Positions 6,717 through 16,873 of a DNA stretch of 64,000 nt are shown here, piece after piece (the stretch's first letter is position 1; each line of letters begins with the position of its first letter). The notes below the pieces were generated by a model. It had not been told where the DNA came from. It worked only from the letters and a program-made list of their open reading frames with translations, and did not search any database. The stretch lies in assembly GCA_001770205.1 (NCBI GenBank), contig MEQL01000007.1:1-64000 (forward strand). The letters are read 5' to 3'. The position numbers and the translations under genes are program-made. Source of the DNA: Bdellovibrionales bacterium RIFOXYD12_FULL_39_22. GTDB taxonomy: Bacteria; Bdellovibrionota; Bacteriovoracia; Bacteriovoracales; Bacteriovoracaceae.

Positions 6717-9281
6717 ATGGATTATAAAATTGAAAAGAGCAAGAACGGTATTAATACACTTTATCTGGATAGTCCGGGTAGTACGCTAAGCTCTGTGCAA
6801 ATTTGGTTTCGAGCGGGAAGTGCATTTGAATCACCACAGGACTTTGGCATGGCCCATTTTTTGGAACATATGTTTTTTAAGGGAACTAAAAAACGGCCTG
6901 GCGCTAAAATAGCGGAAGATATTGAGGCCTTTGGAGGTGAAATTAACGCATTTACTTCTTTTGATTACACCTGCTATTACGCGAATGTTCCGGCCAAGAA
7001 GACGAAAAATACAGTGGAGATATTATTAGATATGGTATCGGCACCACTTTTTTTTGAAGAAACTATTCCTGCGGAGAGAGAAGTAGTATTGGAGGAGTAT
7101 AAGCGTTCTCTAGACAGTCCCCATCAATATGCTTTTTCAAAGCTACAAAAATTAAGTATGAGTGGTGGTTATAATCATCCTATTCTTGGAACAGATAAAA
7201 CAATTAAGAAGTTTTCTCGCAAGCAACTTATTTCTTTCAGACAGAAGTATTACAATCTATCCAATATGCTTTTAATTGTGGCCGGTGACCATAAGGAATT
7301 TGCTTCGGCCAAAAATGCCATCGATAAATTTAAGATGCCAGAAGGAAGAGCCGCGATTTATCCTGAGTTTAAATTGAAAAAAAAGGGGGGGATAGATGTT
7401 CATGCGAAAGAAGTTAAAATGTCTCAGCTTACCATTTTAATTAATGCGCAAAATTATCAAAGTGCGCAAGCAGTAGGTGAAGATATCGCGATTAATTGCC
7501 TGGGGAACGGTGATAGTTCTCGACTTAACAAGGCCCTGGTTCTTGAAGATAATTTGGCCAATATCACTTCTAGTTCTACGATGTACTTCGCACGAGGTGG
7601 AATGCATTCATTGAAAATTATATTTCCTCCAGAAAATCTAAGTAAGGTTTTAGAACGATTGGCCGGATTATTGGCCAAAATAAAACAAGAGGGATTAGAG
7701 AAATGGGAAGTAGAGAAGATAAAAAACCAATATATATCTTCTAAGATTTTTGAAAAAGAGAGTTTGGATTCACTGGCCTTTAATTATGGAAATGGCCTCA
7801 TTCAGTTTGGCATTCCTGAAATTGAAGATCAGTTTATTGAAAAAGTGCGCGAGGCCAGCTTCGATAGTGTCCAGACAGGATTTTTAAAAGTTTGGCAGAG
7901 AGATCTTTTTATTTCCCTGCAAATTCCCAAAGATCATAGTTTAGAACAGGCCAAAAGCGAGCTTTTGAAATTTCAAAGCGAGATGCAAAAATTTGCCAAA
8001 AATTTAGGAGACGGCAGCAAGGTCGACAAATATAAAATTATAAAATCAAAATATGATAGTGAGGTTAAGGTAATTAGCATAAAAGAGGGAGTTGATTTAT
8101 TATATCGACAAAACAAGTTAACTCCCACTTATGTTCTTCATAGTTACCTGCGAGGAGGGGTTTCAGAGGAGAATTTAGAAAATAGTGGTATCTACAATTT
8201 ACTTTCACAGCTGCTCACGCAAGGATATGGAAAGGTTGATCGGGATCAAATTAAACGGGAATTAGATGAGCGCTCGATAACTCTCTCGGGATTTTCGGGT
8301 AAAAATGCCTATGGCCTGATGATGAATGGACTTACTTCCAATATTTCAGAGGCCCTTCCTCATTTTTTTGGTTCTCTATTAACTCCCTCTATCGTAGAGC
8401 GAGATTTTGAACAGGAACGAGAATTTGTTGGACGAACCCTGTTGCAACAGACAGAAGATCCGGTTAAGCAATGTTTTAATCGGGTGGCGCAGTTGATGTT
8501 TGGAGATCACCCTTATAGTATGAATGCGCTAGGTAATTTTGAATCTATAAAACGTATTACAACTAAATCACTACAGGATTGTCACCAGAAGAATTTAATG
8601 GGCAATAAAATTCTTTTTACCTATTGTGGCAATCAAACTTTAGATGAAGTGTTAGATTTGCTTCGGCCCTATTTGGTACAAGTGCCATCCCGGAAGAAGA
8701 CTGCGGCCAATTTGAAAAAAATTATTCCCAGCAAGCAGTTGGGCGATTTTATACCTTTTGAGCGAGAGCAGACCCATATTTTTATGGGGTATCCTCTGGC
8801 CGCATTGGGTAGTAAGGAAAATCTATATGTGAAAATGCTAACAACTTATCTTTCTGGCCAATCCTCGGATCTTTTTGTTGATGTGCGGGATCGTAAGGGC
8901 CTTTGTTATAGCGTGCAACCAGTATATTTTTCGGCGCTAGAAGGAGGTTATTGGGGAATTTATATGGGGACTGGAAATGACAAAGTAGAGGCGGCCACTG
9001 CGGCCATCTCTGATATTTTGCAGAAGCTAAAAAATAACGGGATTAGTCGGGCAGAATTTAACAAGATTAAAGTTATTGTCGATGGCCAAAATCAGATTAG
9101 TTTGCAGACCAATGAAGATTACGCCAATATCTATTCTATACCACTTTTGCAGGATCAGGGTATTGAGTTTTATCATCGCAATAATTTGGCAATTCAAAAA
9201 ATGAAGTATGATGATTTTATCAAATTAATCAGGGCCTTTTTGTCCAAGGCCTCAATTCAAGTAGTGGTCGGAAAAAATTAA
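6717..9281 (+). CDS. M16 family zinc metallopeptidase (two-lobed, insulinase-like)
   Basis: About 854 residues with two M16 halves. The first carries the inverted zinc motif HFLEH: His49, Glu52 and His53 counted from the first of three consecutive ATGs. The third zinc ligand is probably Glu129 in REVVLEEY. The second half has the family fold but no zinc motif, and contains [12 protein letters not shown], the typical R/Y segment of the non-catalytic lobe. The third ATG (6717) is preferred because AGGA would be too close to the first. No signal peptide is seen, so it is probably cytoplasmic, degrading peptides or processing proteins. It converges on the helicase gene with a four-base overlap of stop codons. 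Confidence 0.9.
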   Translation: MDYKIEKSKNGINTLYLDSPGSTLSSVQIWFRAGSAFESPQDFGMAHFLEHMFFKGTKKRPGAKIAEDIEAFGGEINAFTSFDYTCYYANVPAKKTKNTVEILLDMVSAPLFFEETIPAEREVVLEEYKRSLDSPHQYAFSKLQKLSMSGGYNHPILGTDKTIKKFSRKQLISFRQKYYNLSNMLLIVAGDHKEFASAKNAIDKFKMPEGRAAIYPEFKLKKKGGIDVHAKEVKMSQLTILINAQNYQSAQAVGEDIAINCLGNGDSSRLNKALVLEDNLANITSSSTMYFARGGMHSLKIIFPPENLSKVLERLAGLLAKIKQEGLEKWEVEKIKNQYISSKIFEKESLDSLAFNYGNGLIQFGIPEIEDQFIEKVREASFDSVQTGFLKVWQRDLFISLQIPKDHSLEQAKSELLKFQSEMQKFAKNLGDGSKVDKYKIIKSKYDSEVKVISIKEGVDLLYRQNKLTPTYVLHSYLRGGVSEENLENSGIYNLLSQLLTQGYGKVDRDQIKRELDERSITLSGFSGKNAYGLMMNGLTSNISEALPHFFGSLLTPSIVERDFEQEREFVGRTLLQQTEDPVKQCFNRVAQLMFGDHPYSMNALGNFESIKRITTKSLQDCHQKNLMGNKILFTYCGNQTLDEVLDLLRPYLVQVPSRKKTAANLKKIIPSKQLGDFIPFEREQTHIFMGYPLAALGSKENLYVKMLTTYLSGQSSDLFVDVRDRKGLCYSVQPVYFSALEGGYWGIYMGTGNDKVEAATAAISDILQKLKNNGISRAEFNKIKVIVDGQNQISLQTNEDYANIYSIPLLQDQGIEFYHRNNLAIQKMKYDDFIKLIRAFLSKASIQVVVGKN

Positions 9282-10534
9282 CGAGTTCCGCGGCGTTTGA
9301 AAAAGCGTCGAGAAGATGCTGGCCGCTTGTTTGCATCGCTTTTTTTTTGTTCCGAGAAGTTTTCTTGTGGCCTTGTGCGCTTTAGCATTTGAGAAGTGGG
9401 TGCAGTTAGTTGTGGGGTTGGGTGCAGTGGAATTTGTTCACGAATGGTTCTTTCAATATCTTTTAAAAATTGTCGTTCTTCCACATCACAAAAAGAGATG
9501 GCCACACCCTCTCGTCCGGCCCTGGCCGTTCGACCAATTCGATGGACATAACTTTCTGGGTCATTTGGCAGATCATAGTTTATTACATGAGTGATGTCGG
9601 CAACATCAATTCCTCGGGCGGCGATGTCGGTAGCAACTAAGACTCGTACTGATCCGTTTTTAAATCCATCGAGTGCACGCTCTCTGGCCCCTTGTGATTT
9701 GTTTCCATGAATTGCGGCCGAACTGATAGAGGCCAGTTCTAAATCTTGGGCAACTTTATTTGCACCATGTTTGGTTCTGGTGAAAACTAATACGCGCTCA
9801 AAATTATCTTGTTCTAAAATAGAGCGAAGGAGGCGCGATTTATTGCTCTTATCAATATTATAAAGCTTTTGCGAAACACGCTCTACGGTAGAGGCGGGAG
9901 GAGTTACTTCAACTTTTACGGGGTGTTTTAATAATTTTTGTGCAAGGCCTGCAATGGTAGCTGGCATAGTTGCCGAAAAAAGTAGTGTTTGTCGTTCGTG
10001 AGGAAGTGTAGCAATAATTTTTTTTATATCGTGAATAAATCCCATGTCTAGCATGCGATCGGCCTCGTCTAAAACAAAAATTTCTAGTTTATCTAGTTGT
10101 ACATAATTTTGCCCCATTAAGTCCAAAAGGCGTCCGGGAGTTGCTACTAAGACATCGACTCCTTTAAGCATGGCCTGTATTTGTGGCCTTTCGCTTACGC
10201 CTCCAAAAATTACCGCAGAGGAGAAGGATAAATTTTTTCCATAGGTCTCAAAGCTTTGTAAAATTTGCGCGGCCAATTCGCGGGTCGGGGTTAAGATTAG
10301 GGCCCTTACTTTGCGTGGAGAGGGTGGCGTTTTATTTTTTGATAAACGATCCAAAATAGGTAAAGAAAAGGCGGCAGTTTTGCCAGTGCCGGTTTGAGCG
10401 ATTCCTAAAAGATCACGCCCTTGTAATAAATGGGGAATGGCCTGTGTTTGAATAGGGGTTGGCGTTTTGTAACCAACTTCTTCTAATGCTGCTAATAGTG
10501 GTTGAGAGAGTGCCAGGGAGGAGAAATTTAACAT
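9278..10534 (-). CDS. rhlE: DEAD-box RNA helicase, RhlE-like
   Basis: ATP-dependent RNA helicase that would remodel structured RNA in ribosome assembly or mRNA decay. All core motifs are visible: AQTGTGKT (motif I), PTREL (Ia), TPGR (Ib), DEAD (II), SAT (III), [10 protein letters not shown] (IV), [13 protein letters not shown] (V) and [10 protein letters not shown] (VI). The product begins [20 protein letters not shown] from ATG 10534, as RhlE proteins do. An upstream ATG at 10582 would add 16 residues that do not resemble the family. The C-terminal tail is basic ([19 protein letters not shown]) and probably binds RNA. Its stop overlaps that of the convergent M16 gene. Confidence 0.92.
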   Translation of the reverse strand: MLNFSSLALSQPLLAALEEVGYKTPTPIQTQAIPHLLQGRDLLGIAQTGTGKTAAFSLPILDRLSKNKTPPSPRKVRALILTPTRELAAQILQSFETYGKNLSFSSAVIFGGVSERPQIQAMLKGVDVLVATPGRLLDLMGQNYVQLDKLEIFVLDEADRMLDMGFIHDIKKIIATLPHERQTLLFSATMPATIAGLAQKLLKHPVKVEVTPPASTVERVSQKLYNIDKSNKSRLLRSILEQDNFERVLVFTRTKHGANKVAQDLELASISSAAIHGNKSQGARERALDGFKNGSVRVLVATDIAARGIDVADITHVINYDLPNDPESYVHRIGRTARAGREGVAISFCDVEERQFLKDIERTIREQIPLHPTPQLTAPTSQMLKRTRPQENFSEQKKSDANKRPASSRRFFKRRGTR

Positions 10535-10625
10535 GTTCGATGTGTGTCCAGGTTTTAAAGTGATAACAATTCGTCGCACCATCTATTTTAATCTGGATAA
10601 AGTCAAGAACTATTACGAGAAGAGC

Positions 10626-11144
10626 TCACTCCTTCCGAATTAGTTGCAAGGTCTTTTTATGAGATATTTTAAAAACATGGCCATCAGAGATAATTTCTTG
10701 CTTAAAAGACTCTTTTTGCAGAGCAATTTTCTGTTTATCATGGGCAAATGAAAGATAGATTTTTTCTCCAGCTCGGAGATCAGTTGCCCAGAGTTTAAAC
10801 TGATCAAGATGAGCAATGCCCAGCAAAGATCCCAATTTTTCTTTTGTAATATCACGTAGAGCAAAAAATATAAAATGTTCATCCCAAAAACTATTCAATT
10901 GAAACTCTTCCGGTGTGTTTTGTGGGAGATAGTGGGCAATGGCGAAGAGGTTTATCGAAAGTAATCCTTCACTATATATTTGCGTGGTTTTAAGATTATA
11001 TTTAATTTCATCTTGTGTAATGGTGTTTTTAAAAGGGTGATTTATGTCTGCTTGAACTAGCAGTGTTACGCCTAAGATTACAGAACTAAAAACAGCGGTG
11101 GTAATTCCAAAAAAGGTGGTGAGAAAGGCAGAAAAAGTTGTCAT
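10626..11144 (-). CDS. Hypothetical protein with N-terminal membrane anchor
   Basis: 172 residues from ATG 11144. An upstream in-frame ATG at 11210 would lie inside rnpB and is rejected. Residues 1-33 form a hydrophobic segment (TTFFGITTAVFSSVILGVTL) that is a signal peptide or anchor, and the rest is a soluble domain, probably periplasmic. I do not recognise the family. The start is only about 18 bp past the rnpB T-tract and has no obvious promoter of its own, so it may depend on read-through from rnpB. Coding appears real because the frame is long and its start fits the end of rnpB. Confidence 0.6.
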   Translation of the reverse strand: MTTFSAFLTTFFGITTAVFSSVILGVTLLVQADINHPFKNTITQDEIKYNLKTTQIYSEGLLSINLFAIAHYLPQNTPEEFQLNSFWDEHFIFFALRDITKEKLGSLLGIAHLDQFKLWATDLRAGEKIYLSFAHDKQKIALQKESFKQEIISDGHVFKISHKKTLQLIRKE

Positions 11145-11161
11145 GATTATATTAAGGTAAC

Positions 11162-11174
11162 AAAAAAAACCGAG
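11162..11174 (-). terminator. rnpB terminator T-tract
   Basis: Eight Ts on the minus strand follow the 3' half of helix P1 (TTTCTCGG), so the RNase P RNA may end by intrinsic termination with P1-side pairing as the stem. Leakage here could supply the downstream 172-codon gene. Confidence 0.5.
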
Positions 11175-11471
11175 AAAGTCTGTAGGCCGGATTCTGTATT
11201 TGGGCGTCATTCATCTAGGGCCTACATTGCTGCAGGCCTCGAGCACTCTACCCGTCTACTCGGACTGGCCGTCCTTAGCGTAGACCTATTTGAGCTTGCA
11301 CCACATAGAGTTTACCTGATTTCACTACAGCGGCCTTTGCAGGCCCGTACATACTTTCTGTTGCACTTGTCCTCACCTCACGGTGGACGGGCGTTACCCG
11401 CTATGTTGCCATATGGTGTCCGGACCTTCCTCCCGAATCTTGCGATTCCAGCGACGTCCTGGCCTTCTCGG
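11170..11471 (-). ncRNA. rnpB: RNase P RNA (bacterial type A)
   Basis: Catalytic RNA that removes 5' leaders from tRNA precursors. Reading the minus strand, the 5' part holds GAGGAAGGTCCGGACAC, the conserved P4/J core. GGGTAACGCCC and AGGTGAGGACAAGTGCAACA follow, and the 3' part has AGATGAATGACGCCC then ACAGAATCCGGCCTACAG, the conserved 3' core with P4 partner. The ends CCGAGAAG and CTTTCTCGG pair as helix P1. A run of eight Us follows (11162-11169), making a terminator. At about 302 nt it is shorter than many type A RNAs, so some peripheral helices must be reduced. Confidence 0.95.
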
Positions 11472-11480
11472 TTTAAGAGA

Positions 11481-11509
11481 TTAATGCAATAAATTTATAA
11501 GCAAGTCAA
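11481..11509 (-). promoter_or_regulatory. rnpB promoter
   Basis: On the minus strand TTGACT (11504-11509), a 17-bp spacer and CATTAA (11481-11486) precede the RNA 5' end by about 10 bases, the right distance for a sigma-70 start. The -10 box is a weak match, so confidence is moderate. Confidence 0.5.
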
Positions 11510-11517
11510 GGGGGCCT

Positions 11518-12234
11518 TTATTTTAGCGCCGCACTTGGACATAAAATTCTTGAACAATTGGGACATTGCTCAATTGTTGCGCCTTTTTCAACAATCGATT
11601 GTAAATTTCTTTCGACGTTGAAATGGCATTGAGAACAGACATTACGGCCCACGATGGATAAGGGATATTTATATTTAAATCTGATGTTGAGATCGCGAAA
11701 AAGTGATTTTGTCTTAGGATCTAATAAATTTTCCAGGTTGGTTAAGCGAGAGCTTAAGATGGAAATTTCTTTTTCTTCATGGGCCACTGCCAACTTAACC
11801 TCTTCTTCTATCTCGGTGATTGATTGTTGAACGCCATCCAGAAATTGATTGGTTTCAGCTATTTTTTTTTGCAGGCCATCGATTGCCTCAATAGTCACTA
11901 ATATAATTCCTTCAATTTCTTCTTTTTTCTTTCCTAAATTTTTTAATTCGTTGTTGAGGGCATTGGCCTGGGCCTGAGATTTTATTAAATCTAAATTATG
12001 CTTGGCGCGACTAATTTTAGCATCAATAGTTGCTAATTCTTTTTCAAGGGCAAGATTGGAGGCCTTTTTTGATTCTATGGCCGCCATGTCACTGTTTTGC
12101 TGTTTTTTTCTATTATCAGCGTCGCTACGGATGCGAGTGATTCTTGTCGTTTGCTGCTCAATAGCATCGAGATGTTTTTTTATGTGCAAATCAATACTTT
12201 GAATTTCTAGTAAGTTTCGGATGGTCTCAATCAT
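11518..12234 (-). CDS. DUF164 coiled-coil protein with C4 zinc ribbon
   Basis: 238 residues. Residues 1-175 are almost wholly coiled coil (heptad-rich, many Lys, Glu and Gln). The C-terminus has CSQCHFNV and CPNCSRILC, a four-cysteine zinc ribbon of the zf-RING_7 type in DUF164 proteins. This family is thought to bind nucleic acid or act as a chaperone-like adaptor; no reaction is established. It lies just upstream of rnpB in the same direction, an arrangement I associate with delta-proteobacteria-like genomes. No signal peptide is seen, so it is cytoplasmic. Confidence 0.85.
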   Translation of the reverse strand: MIETIRNLLEIQSIDLHIKKHLDAIEQQTTRITRIRSDADNRKKQQNSDMAAIESKKASNLALEKELATIDAKISRAKHNLDLIKSQAQANALNNELKNLGKKKEEIEGIILVTIEAIDGLQKKIAETNQFLDGVQQSITEIEEEVKLAVAHEEKEISILSSRLTNLENLLDPKTKSLFRDLNIRFKYKYPLSIVGRNVCSQCHFNVERNLQSIVEKGATIEQCPNCSRILCPSAALK

Positions 12235-12347
12235 TAAAATACTCCAGGTATAAGATAAAAAATGATGCGTAATGAAACTTTACATTACACTACAATGGAA
12301 TAAAATAGTATTGGATTATTAATTATCTACTCAACCGGTGGTATTGA

Positions 12348-13301
12348 TTGAGAGGAAACAGCTTTGGTAAGCTATTTAGTTTGACTTCTTTTGGAGAGTC
12401 CCATGGCCCGGCCATCGGAGTGATAGTTGACGGAGTTCCTTCCAGTCTTAATGTTTCGCTTCGGGATTTAAACAAAGTACTAAGCAGGCGAGCGCCTGGA
12501 AAAATGGCCGGAACCTCTACGCGTCAAGAAGAAGATTTGCCGGAAATACTATCTGGCGTCTATAAAAATAAAACGCTAGGAACTCCTATTGCAGTGATTG
12601 TCCGCAATACTAATCAGCGCAGCGGCGATTATCGCTGGGCCGAGCGGGAATTTAGAGTAGGCCATGCAGATAAAACAACCCTGGATAAATATGGAATACG
12701 TGATCCTCGAGGTGGTGGACGAAGCAGCGGAAGAGAAACCATTGCGCGAGTAATCGCAGGATATTTTGCGTCACTGATCATTCCGCAAATTGAAGTAGCG
12801 GCCTATCTTGTAAAGGTGGGGGCCTTGTCTGGGGAAGATCTTTTGCACAAGAAAAGAGTTGAAAACTATTTGCAGGGTTTACAAAAAAGAGGGGAATCAG
12901 TTGGCGGAGTGGTGGCCGTAAAGATTAAAAATGTTCCGGCCGGACTGGGTGAACCGGCCTTTGATAAGTTGAAGGCCGATTTAGGGAAGGCCTTCCTTTC
13001 TATTGGCGGATGTGTGGCCTTTTCATTTGGTATGGGAGAGAGTTTGGCGAATTCTTATGGCAGTGAGAATGCACAAGATAGATCTAGGTTTGGTGGTATT
13101 GAGGGGGGAATCTCTAACGGAGAGGATATCTATTTGGAAGCAAGTTTTAAGCCGCCATCAACCGTTGGAAAAAAGGCCCAGCAAGGACGCCATGATCCCT
13201 CAATTGTGATGCGAGCGATTCCTGTAATTGAGAGTATGGCCAAAATAGTTTTGGCCGATCACTTTTTGAGACAGCAGGCCTATGTTAAAGAAAGAAAATA
13301 A
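12348..13301 (+). CDS. aroC: Chorismate synthase
   Basis: Last step of the shikimate pathway: converts 5-enolpyruvylshikimate-3-phosphate to chorismate using reduced FMN. It starts at a TTG codon (12348) giving MRGNSFGKLFSLTSFGESHG, the family N-terminus; no ATG is available there. FMN-binding and substrate motifs follow: VGHADKTTLDKYG, RDPRGGGRSSGRET and, near the end, GRHDPSIVMRAIPVIESM. The 317-residue length is shorter than the roughly 360 of E. coli. It is first of aroC-aroB-aroA, and aroB begins inside its last codons (20-base overlap), indicating co-translation. Confidence 0.96.
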   Translation: MRGNSFGKLFSLTSFGESHGPAIGVIVDGVPSSLNVSLRDLNKVLSRRAPGKMAGTSTRQEEDLPEILSGVYKNKTLGTPIAVIVRNTNQRSGDYRWAEREFRVGHADKTTLDKYGIRDPRGGGRSSGRETIARVIAGYFASLIIPQIEVAAYLVKVGALSGEDLLHKKRVENYLQGLQKRGESVGGVVAVKIKNVPAGLGEPAFDKLKADLGKAFLSIGGCVAFSFGMGESLANSYGSENAQDRSRFGGIEGGISNGEDIYLEASFKPPSTVGKKAQQGRHDPSIVMRAIPVIESMAKIVLADHFLRQQAYVKERK

Positions 13302-14328
13302 AGGCCAATATTTGAAGATGAGTTTGGCCGCTATTGGGAAGGATTTAGCTTCATTTGATAGCGAAGTATTAATTTTTATCATTGATGAGAAAGTTAAGTC
13401 ATTATATCAAGAAGATTTGAATAAGAAGGTTTTTGCCAAGCTTCGCAAAAAGAAAATTGTTATTTTTATCTGTAAACAAGGGGAAGAGGCCAAAAGTTTT
13501 GCGGAATATGAAAGGGCCTGCGAATACATTTTGTCACAGGGAATTCATCGCCATGCACATTTGGTAGCAATAGGTGGTGGTGCTACTTCTGATTTTGCGG
13601 GATTTGTGGCCGCGACACTTTTGCGTGGAATTTCTTGGAGTATTATTCCAACTACGCTACTGGCCATGGTAGATGCTTCAATAGGAGGGAAAACGGCCCT
13701 TAACTCCAGGAGTGGAAAAAATCTATTGGGAAGATATCACTTCCCTAGACAAATATATGTCGATACTAATTTTCTTAAAACGTTAACCAAATCTGATCTA
13801 GATTCTGGATACGGTGAGATAATTAAATATGCTATGTTATCAAGAAAAATTTTCGATTTTATCATTTCAAAAAGTGGAAAAAATAGATTTAATGAATTAA
13901 TTACGTTGTGTGCCCAGCATAAACTGAAGGTAGTAGAAAAAGATCCCCTGGAGATCAGTTTGCGGAAAAGTCTAAATTTGGGCCATACTATTGGCCATGC
14001 GTTAGAAAAGGCAATGAAGCTTTCTCATGGCGAAGCAGTTTTTTGGGGAATGGTGGCGATAGATAAGCTTTTTCAAAATCAAGTAATGACGGATACATTA
14101 TTATTGTTGGCAAAAGATCTCGGTACTGACTGGGCAATATCACCCTGGGAGAGAGCAGATTTTGATTTATCGGCCCTCTTGTTGCTTATAGATAAAGATA
14201 AAAAACGCCAAGGGGAGGAGAGTATTGATTATATCTCTTTTAAGACGATAGGACAGATGCGAGTTTGCTCTATTGGATTACAAAAATTTGTTAAAAAACT
14301 TTATGTTTTACAAGGCAGTGAGCGATAG
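13282..14328 (+). CDS. aroB: 3-dehydroquinate synthase
   Basis: Second step of the shikimate pathway: NAD- and metal-dependent cyclisation of DAHP to 3-dehydroquinate. The 348-residue product shows the NAD-binding IGGGATSDFAGFVAATLLRG, the substrate segment IPTTLLAMVDASIGGKTALN, and the metal-ligand motifs NLGHTIGHALE and SHGEAVFWGM. The N-terminal part is short compared with E. coli AroB. ATG 13282 lies in the end of aroC; an in-frame ATG at 13318 is an alternative. It is the middle gene of the aroC-aroB-aroA operon. Confidence 0.95.
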   Translation: MLKKENKGQYLKMSLAAIGKDLASFDSEVLIFIIDEKVKSLYQEDLNKKVFAKLRKKKIVIFICKQGEEAKSFAEYERACEYILSQGIHRHAHLVAIGGGATSDFAGFVAATLLRGISWSIIPTTLLAMVDASIGGKTALNSRSGKNLLGRYHFPRQIYVDTNFLKTLTKSDLDSGYGEIIKYAMLSRKIFDFIISKSGKNRFNELITLCAQHKLKVVEKDPLEISLRKSLNLGHTIGHALEKAMKLSHGEAVFWGMVAIDKLFQNQVMTDTLLLLAKDLGTDWAISPWERADFDLSALLLLIDKDKKRQGEESIDYISFKTIGQMRVCSIGLQKFVKKLYVLQGSER

Positions 14329-14345
14329 ATAGGTAGTTAGATATA

Positions 14346-15593
14346 ATGAGTGGCCTAGAGTTTATAGAAATAAGTTGCACTAAAAGACCAACAAGAATAG
14401 TCGTTCCAACTTCAAAGTCATATGCGAATCGACTTTTAATTTTAGCGGCCACTGATCCTCGTGAAATTCATTTAAAAAACTTACCACCTTCCTCTGATGT
14501 TACGGCCATGATTAGATGTTTGCAGCAGGTGGGTGTTATAATTGAGAGGTATGAAGGAAATAGTGTAATCGTAAAAAATTGTTTTCCTGAATGCGAAGTA
14601 CAAAATAATCAGATAACGGAATTGCTAACAGGAGATGGTGGAACCACCAACCGTTTCTTATTGGCGTTCTTGGCCAGAGGAAAGTGTCGATATCGTTTAC
14701 TAACTGATGGGCGAATGGGCCAGCGGCCATTTGGTGAACAGGTAGATGTATTGCGTCGATTAGGTGTTGAGGTAGAGATTGGCCACTTACGTGGACAGTT
14801 TTATTTTGAAGTTCAGGGGCCCTATAATTTTTTTGATACCTCTGTCTGTGTGCGCAGTAGTAAATCTACTCAGTTTGCATCCGCAATAATGTTGGCACTG
14901 CATGATTTACTTTTGTCAAGGAAATCATCGGTGATTCCCATTGAAGTTAATAGTTCTGAAAAATATTTAAAGTTAACCTCTCATTTAATTTCTAATTTTA
15001 ATAATGCTTCTACCTTTGATATTGTTCCCGATTTTAGTAGTGTGGCATTTTTTGTTGCACTAGGGGCAGTGTTAGGAGATTTGCTTATTATCAATTGTAG
15101 CCAGAGCGATCCTTTTCAGGCCGATGCATACATTCTAGAGGTTTTGAAAATGATGGGTGGCGTTTATTCTTTTTCCCAAGAAGGCCTGTGGATCAGTAGA
15201 AGAGAACTTTGGGCGTATGATTTTGACTGCGCTCTTGCGCCAGACATGGCCCCAGCATTTTGTTTTTTGGCCGCCTATGCCAAAGGAAATAGTCGGTTGA
15301 AAAATGTTACAGTTTTACAACATAAAGAGAGTGATCGCTTAGCAGAGATGCAAAAGATATTAAGTTTATTTGAAATTAAATTTACCTATAATGAAAAAGA
15401 GTGCTTTCTTGAAGTTGAGGGGCAATCGGAGAAAACGATCAGGCCAGCGATCACCTATGAAGCAATCGCTGATCATCGCATGATTATGCTGGCCGCCATT
15501 TTTATGAAAAAAAACAGTGGTGGAAAAATCGTTGGGCATCATCATGTAAAAAAATCCTTTGTGGATTTTTTTGTGCAATTAGAAAATAATTAG
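14346..15593 (+). CDS. aroA: EPSP synthase (3-phosphoshikimate 1-carboxyvinyltransferase)
   Basis: Transfers enolpyruvate from PEP to shikimate-3-phosphate, the step before AroC. The 415-residue product has the N-terminal VPTSKSYANRLLILAA (phosphate-binding lysine), GDGGTTNRFLLAFLARG (a variant of the usual GNAGTAMR motif), DGRMGQRPFGEQVDVLRRLG, and C-terminal KESDRLAEM and DHRMIMLAA. The GDGGTTNR variant departs from the common glyphosate-binding motif, which may indicate a class II-like or divergent enzyme. It closes the aro operon and converges on the secretin gene with a four-base stop overlap. Confidence 0.94.
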   Translation: MSGLEFIEISCTKRPTRIVVPTSKSYANRLLILAATDPREIHLKNLPPSSDVTAMIRCLQQVGVIIERYEGNSVIVKNCFPECEVQNNQITELLTGDGGTTNRFLLAFLARGKCRYRLLTDGRMGQRPFGEQVDVLRRLGVEVEIGHLRGQFYFEVQGPYNFFDTSVCVRSSKSTQFASAIMLALHDLLLSRKSSVIPIEVNSSEKYLKLTSHLISNFNNASTFDIVPDFSSVAFFVALGAVLGDLLIINCSQSDPFQADAYILEVLKMMGGVYSFSQEGLWISRRELWAYDFDCALAPDMAPAFCFLAAYAKGNSRLKNVTVLQHKESDRLAEMQKILSLFEIKFTYNEKECFLEVEGQSEKTIRPAITYEAIADHRMIMLAAIFMKKNSGGKIVGHHHVKKSFVDFFVQLENN

Positions 15594-16864
15594 CGGGCCA
15601 AGTTGGCGGTAGTTAGGGCCGCACCGTTGTCTAGAATTCTAGGAGTGATAAAGATAACCATCTCAGAATTCTTATCACGATCAATTTCACTCTTAAAAAG
15701 CCATCCGAAAAAGGGTATTTCGCTAAGCCCGGGAGTTCCCGTTTTCGTTTTGCTAAGCGAACTTTTTATTAGTCCAGCCATGGTGGCGGTGTCTCCGCTG
15801 TTAACAATGATGGTGGTGTTGGCAGAATTTTCAATTATCCCGGGAATTCCATCAACAGAAGAGCCTTCATCGGGTTCGCTGTTGCTGACGGATATTTTTA
15901 GCTTTATCTCGCGATCTCCTACTTTTGTAGGTGTTACTTCAAGTGATAGTCCCGCGTTGATAGAAGTTACTTCTCCGGCCGTGGGTTGGCCTTGCACCAC
16001 TGCGCCATTGGTTTTTACGTGGTAGGTTATTCCACTTAAAATAGTTGCCGAGACATTATTTAAAGTAACAACTTTGGGGCGAGAGATTACGCGGGCATCA
16101 CCCCTTTGTTCGGCCGCATCCAATCTCATTTGCAAAACATTGCTGGCCACATGTCCTAGCTTGATTCCCAGTGATGCGTTGGGGACAGAAGCAAAATGAG
16201 AGTTAGCAATTCCCGCAACGGTGTTGCCATTTAATCCGGCAGAAGGATTGTCTAAATTGCCAAAAGATATTCCTAATTCTCTTGATTTATTTTTGGTTAT
16301 TTCAACAATTTGTGCTTCGATCAAAATTTGCGGGGGGATTTTGTCAACACTGGCTACATACGCCTTAATCATAGAGATAGTTTTTACTGAGGAAAAAATG
16401 CCAATGGAGTTGGTAACTTCATCAACAATCACCTGTTCTCCCGGTTTTAGAAGAGCAGATATTCGAGGTGGGACATCTTTAGCATTGAGATACTTCAAGT
16501 TTAGATAGTTGAATTTATTTCCTCCGACTACTCCGACAATGTCACTAGGTGTTTCTCCTGTAGATTGCTGATTTTTTCTAACGCTTAAAACATCGCCAAC
16601 AACTTCGTAGGAAAGGGCGTGATCTTTGGCCACAATATCCATAGCACGCTTGGCAGTTATTTTTCCAAAACTATAAGAGATGTTGCCGGCAATATCGGGA
16701 TCTGCTTCCAATCGAAGTCCAGATTGGCGAGCGATCAGTTCTAAAAAGTTTTTGGTTTCAGTGTCGCTTATATTTAGGACAACATTTTTATTAAAAAATT
16801 GATCTTGGGCGGAAGTCGCAACTGTTATCAGGAACAAAAAGAGAAATGGCCATAAGATTTTCAT
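15590..16864 (-). CDS. mshL: Type IV pilus secretin, MshL/PilQ-like
   Basis: Outer-membrane multimeric channel through which the pilus emerges. The 424-residue product has a signal peptide (FLFLFLITVATSAQ), then an STN-like N domain (LNISDTETKNFLELIARQSG, residues about 30-100). A secretin N1-type segment follows (FNYLNLKYLNAKDVPPRISA). The secretin core begins near residue 185 (PPQILIEAQIVEITKNKSRE), with VISRPKVVTLNN and a C-terminal LSEIPFFGWLFKS. It is compact compared with PilQ, closer to MshL. The AGGAAG site supports ATG 16864. It ends the leftward seven-gene operon of alignment proteins. Confidence 0.9.
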   Translation of the reverse strand: MKILWPFLFLFLITVATSAQDQFFNKNVVLNISDTETKNFLELIARQSGLRLEADPDIAGNISYSFGKITAKRAMDIVAKDHALSYEVVGDVLSVRKNQQSTGETPSDIVGVVGGNKFNYLNLKYLNAKDVPPRISALLKPGEQVIVDEVTNSIGIFSSVKTISMIKAYVASVDKIPPQILIEAQIVEITKNKSRELGISFGNLDNPSAGLNGNTVAGIANSHFASVPNASLGIKLGHVASNVLQMRLDAAEQRGDARVISRPKVVTLNNVSATILSGITYHVKTNGAVVQGQPTAGEVTSINAGLSLEVTPTKVGDREIKLKISVSNSEPDEGSSVDGIPGIIENSANTTIIVNSGDTATMAGLIKSSLSKTKTGTPGLSEIPFFGWLFKSEIDRDKNSEMVIFITPRILDNGAALTTANLAR

Positions 16865-16873
16865 ATTAACTTC

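Noticed and set aside
12700..12760. Truncated aroC suspected because it is only 317 residues
   Set aside because: All N-terminal, FMN-binding and C-terminal motifs are present and the frame is intact, so it is a short natural variant.
15603..16025. 140-codon frame on the plus strand
   Set aside because: It is the complement of the secretin gene, which has clear domains and a signal peptide.
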